From Euptelea pleiosperma (taxonomy: Eukaryota; Streptophyta; Magnoliopsida; Ranunculales; Eupteleaceae), in the NCBI GenBank assembly GCA_035048495.1, contig CM068544.1, forward strand, positions 8,178,138 through 8,242,137: DNA of 64,000 nt, given 5' to 3'. A program made the translations under genes and the position numbers. The notes under the pieces are model-generated. The model worked only from the letters and a program-made list of their open reading frames with translations, was not told where the DNA came from and ran no database searches. Below, piece by piece: positions 61,781-64,000 of this stretch (within the stretch, counting starts at the first letter, position 1; each line of letters begins with the position of its first letter).

Positions 61781-64000
61781 CAACCCTCGACCAGCATATT
61801 GCCAATCCTTGGCCATTAGTGCGAAATAAATGAGCTTAAAAGGGCTCTGCACATGCTGCACACTTTTTCATATTAGCTCAGGGAAAACACCGTTCGTCAA
61901 ATCATTGAATGGATGCAAAAATAGTTACATGCTAGCGAAGAGTTGGAAAGTTTTGGCAAGACTACAGACTGATAATCATGACCCAGAATAGTCAGACTCT
62001 GCGTGTGTGTGTGCTCAACATTCTCATCATCCGACAGTAAAGATTTCTAGATCACCTCTAAGTTTTTATGCCTCGACCTCAAATCTCACATGTTTAGCAC
62101 TCAGAATAGTATCACACAAGAAGGGTTTTCTTCTTTTCTCTCAATTTATATGTGAGGAGATATATTTAATATAAAGAGGCAAAAGATCTCACATATGTTT
62201 TATTTGAAGGAAGGACATCTTTAACAGAAGAAGATCTCATGATTGGAATACCACTTCACTCAGGAACGTCAGATCAAACTCTATAGCTTCTCTTTCTCCA
62301 ATCTCTACATTTTATGATTGTACTATCCTAGAATCAAGTAGGACTTTCCTGGGTTGTAATGAGGCTTAGGTCAGGTGTAGAGAGATAAAGGGATATAGGA
62401 TTTCAAAGATCTTAAGAGGATATTGTCATTTTCTTGCACTTTTCCTGCGGCGTAACACCATTATCTGGTTCTTTTTCCTTTTTTTCATATTTTTCTCTTT
62501 TTCTTGATATTTCTGAGACTGCTCAATTTCTTTTCAGCACTTTTTCATACTTTCTTTCCATATTTTGTTTTCAGCTTGAACCATTTTTTTTTTCTTTGGA
62601 TTCTTCTTCTTTACTTTTCTGTTCACGGTACACTCATATCAGCTATTCTTTTGTCCATCTCAAAATAAGGGTAGACAGTCATGCTTCGTAGCTGGACTGG
62701 ATTTTAGGTTGATGGGTTTACAAAGAAAAGGCTTTTGTAGAAGGGTTCAAGGGGTTTCTAGTGAAGTATAATTCAGGTGAGTACAAAGGCTGAATGGTTC
62801 AGAAAAATGGCCTAAATCATTTTCTAGGGTTCGCACTATCATGTATACTGTCTTGACTGGATACAGAGAAGGTTCTGTTGTAATAATCCAATTTTGATGT
62901 CGTTCCGAGTTTTATGATCGAAGCAAAAGATAATGAGATCTCTCAACGAATATTGCGGGCATGAAGAATAGTGAGTCATCCATTGACTCAGGATTATTGT
63001 ATAACTCTCTGAAATGATTAAAGGCTCGAAAGCTCACTGGGTTAGGTCTCCACAATTCTTCTCACAGGATCTCTAGAGTTTCAAAACTTAGGATGACTCT
63101 GATGTTGATAGTGTACAATTGTGCCGAATCTGAGTTTTTCTAAGTTTTCAAACCTGCTGTAGTCACGCTTGAATTGACTCAACGCTAACTTTAAACAAAA
63201 ATTGACATCCTCAATACTGACTTAACGGAGGTTTTCAGCTAATCAAAGTCAGGGTATATGACACATTTTTGAAATTCTAGAAAACTTTTGGAGAACATCG
63301 GAAATCACCCCAAAAACAACTTTCTTCTTTTTTTTTTTTTTTTTTTTTTTTTTATCAAAATGAAGACATGAGTTTTGGTAAATACTCACCCCCAACCAAA
63401 ATATAGCACCGTCCTCGGTGCTCATGACCGGGACATAAAATGATAAGAAATCAGTGATGATGATGCAAAAATTCAGGAAGGATGTTACCAAGTCGGCAGA
63501 AACTCGACAGTGTGTGATACCTGATGATCGGAAGAATGAATGTACCTGCATTGCCAAAGATATAACAATAATCACAAATGCATGAGACTCATGTACTCTA
63601 GGAATACTGGAATTGCCTTTCCAAAAGCGCTAAGTTTTACGTCTTCAGCCAGACATGACGGGGGTATATCAAGTACCCCCAACCAGGTTAAAACTCATGG
63701 AGACTGAGTGAATCTGCAGTCTTCCTGACACCTAAGGTGGAACGGAGACAACTATCCTATCCCTTGTCTAGGTATACCTGTGTAGAACAGGTCTTTCTCA
63801 GTGTAGACTGAGAGAAGGGCATTGAGCAGACCGACAAAAGTACGGAGTTGATTTGGGAGGGATCGAAGCTTCTCAGTAAAGATTGAGAGGAGAGTAGGAG
63901 TGGGTTCTCTGAGCAGACCCGCAAAAACATTTAGTTCAGCGGGGAGGGATAGAAGCTTCTCAGTAAAGACTGAGAGGACAGGAGTAGTGGGTTCTCTGAC
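61781..64000 (-). other. Internal region of Athila-like element next to LTR C, no coding domain seen
   Basis: Begins with the polypurine-tract complement and the CCAGCATATTGCC block. The rest is spacer-like: a pyrimidine-rich tract at 62460-62600, a T-run at 63325-63353, CCCCAACC motifs at 63390 and 63675, and a tandem repeat at the end. No integrase fragment is visible before the window stops. Confidence 0.45.
63792..64000. repeat. Tandem repeat of 76-87 bp, about 2.5 copies, running off the window
   Basis: The motif TTCTCAGT(A/G)(A/T)AGA(T/C)TGAGAG recurs at about 63793, 63870 and 63957, together with CTGAGCAGACC(C/G) and GGGAGGGAT(C/A)GAAG. The array is cut by the window end. Confidence 0.8.

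Overview
The window is nuclear DNA from a flowering plant with a transposon-rich genome. The evidence is GT-AG introns of up to 22 kb, plant-type L1 LINEs, hAT and PIF/Harbinger elements, Ty1/copia, Ty3/gypsy chromovirus, Athila-like and Tat-like LTR retrotransposons, and one conserved plant gene. I cannot name the species; the very long introns suggest a woody or otherwise repeat-rich genome.

There is one host gene, on the + strand. It encodes a fusion of a protein-kinase domain and a PP2C-type phosphatase domain, the family represented by Arabidopsis At2g40860. Nine exons lie between 6766 and 49283. They join in phase and give 525 codons plus a stop. The first exons (about 130 residues, with the ATP-binding lobe) lie upstream of the window. 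Intron 2 is 4.3 kb, intron 3 is 12.1 kb and intron 7 is 22.5 kb, because they host transposons; the exons themselves show no break.

Region by region. 1-6765 is an upstream intron with two opposed LINE fragments (391-2975 minus, 3180-4195 plus), a hAT-type MITE in the first, and a 46-bp minisatellite. Intron 2 holds a 5'-truncated LINE with a near-perfect 19-bp target-site duplication (7377-9604) and a 160-bp triplicated repeat. Intron 3 holds a pair of hAT transposase pseudogenes facing each other as a 2.1-kb inverted repeat (12456-18452), a perfect 124-bp palindrome (18461-18763), a copia gag fragment, and an Athila-like 3' end. Intron 7 holds a LINE remnant, a copia LTR with primer-binding site, and two Harbinger elements nose to nose (26615-36419 minus, 36423-39563 plus). 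The minus Harbinger is split by a gypsy element with both LTRs and a 5-bp duplication (28533-35431), which is itself split by a MITE (29829-30255). A copia pol remnant, a Tat-like gag and LTR, small MITEs and decayed copia RT/LTR pieces follow.

Downstream of the gene (49284-64000) I see no host gene. The space is nested long LTRs of one Athila-like family (partial copies near 49850-51060 and 52409-53763, a copy at 55614-58435, another at 58668-61780 followed by internal sequence) and a second long-terminal-repeat family (51085-52408 and 54464-58640).

The most notable signals are structural: a continuous kinase-phosphatase reading frame across giant introns, three inverted repeats inside transcribed introns (hAT pair, Harbinger pair, perfect palindrome) that could fold into long double-stranded RNA, and readable layers of nested insertions with intact target-site duplications.
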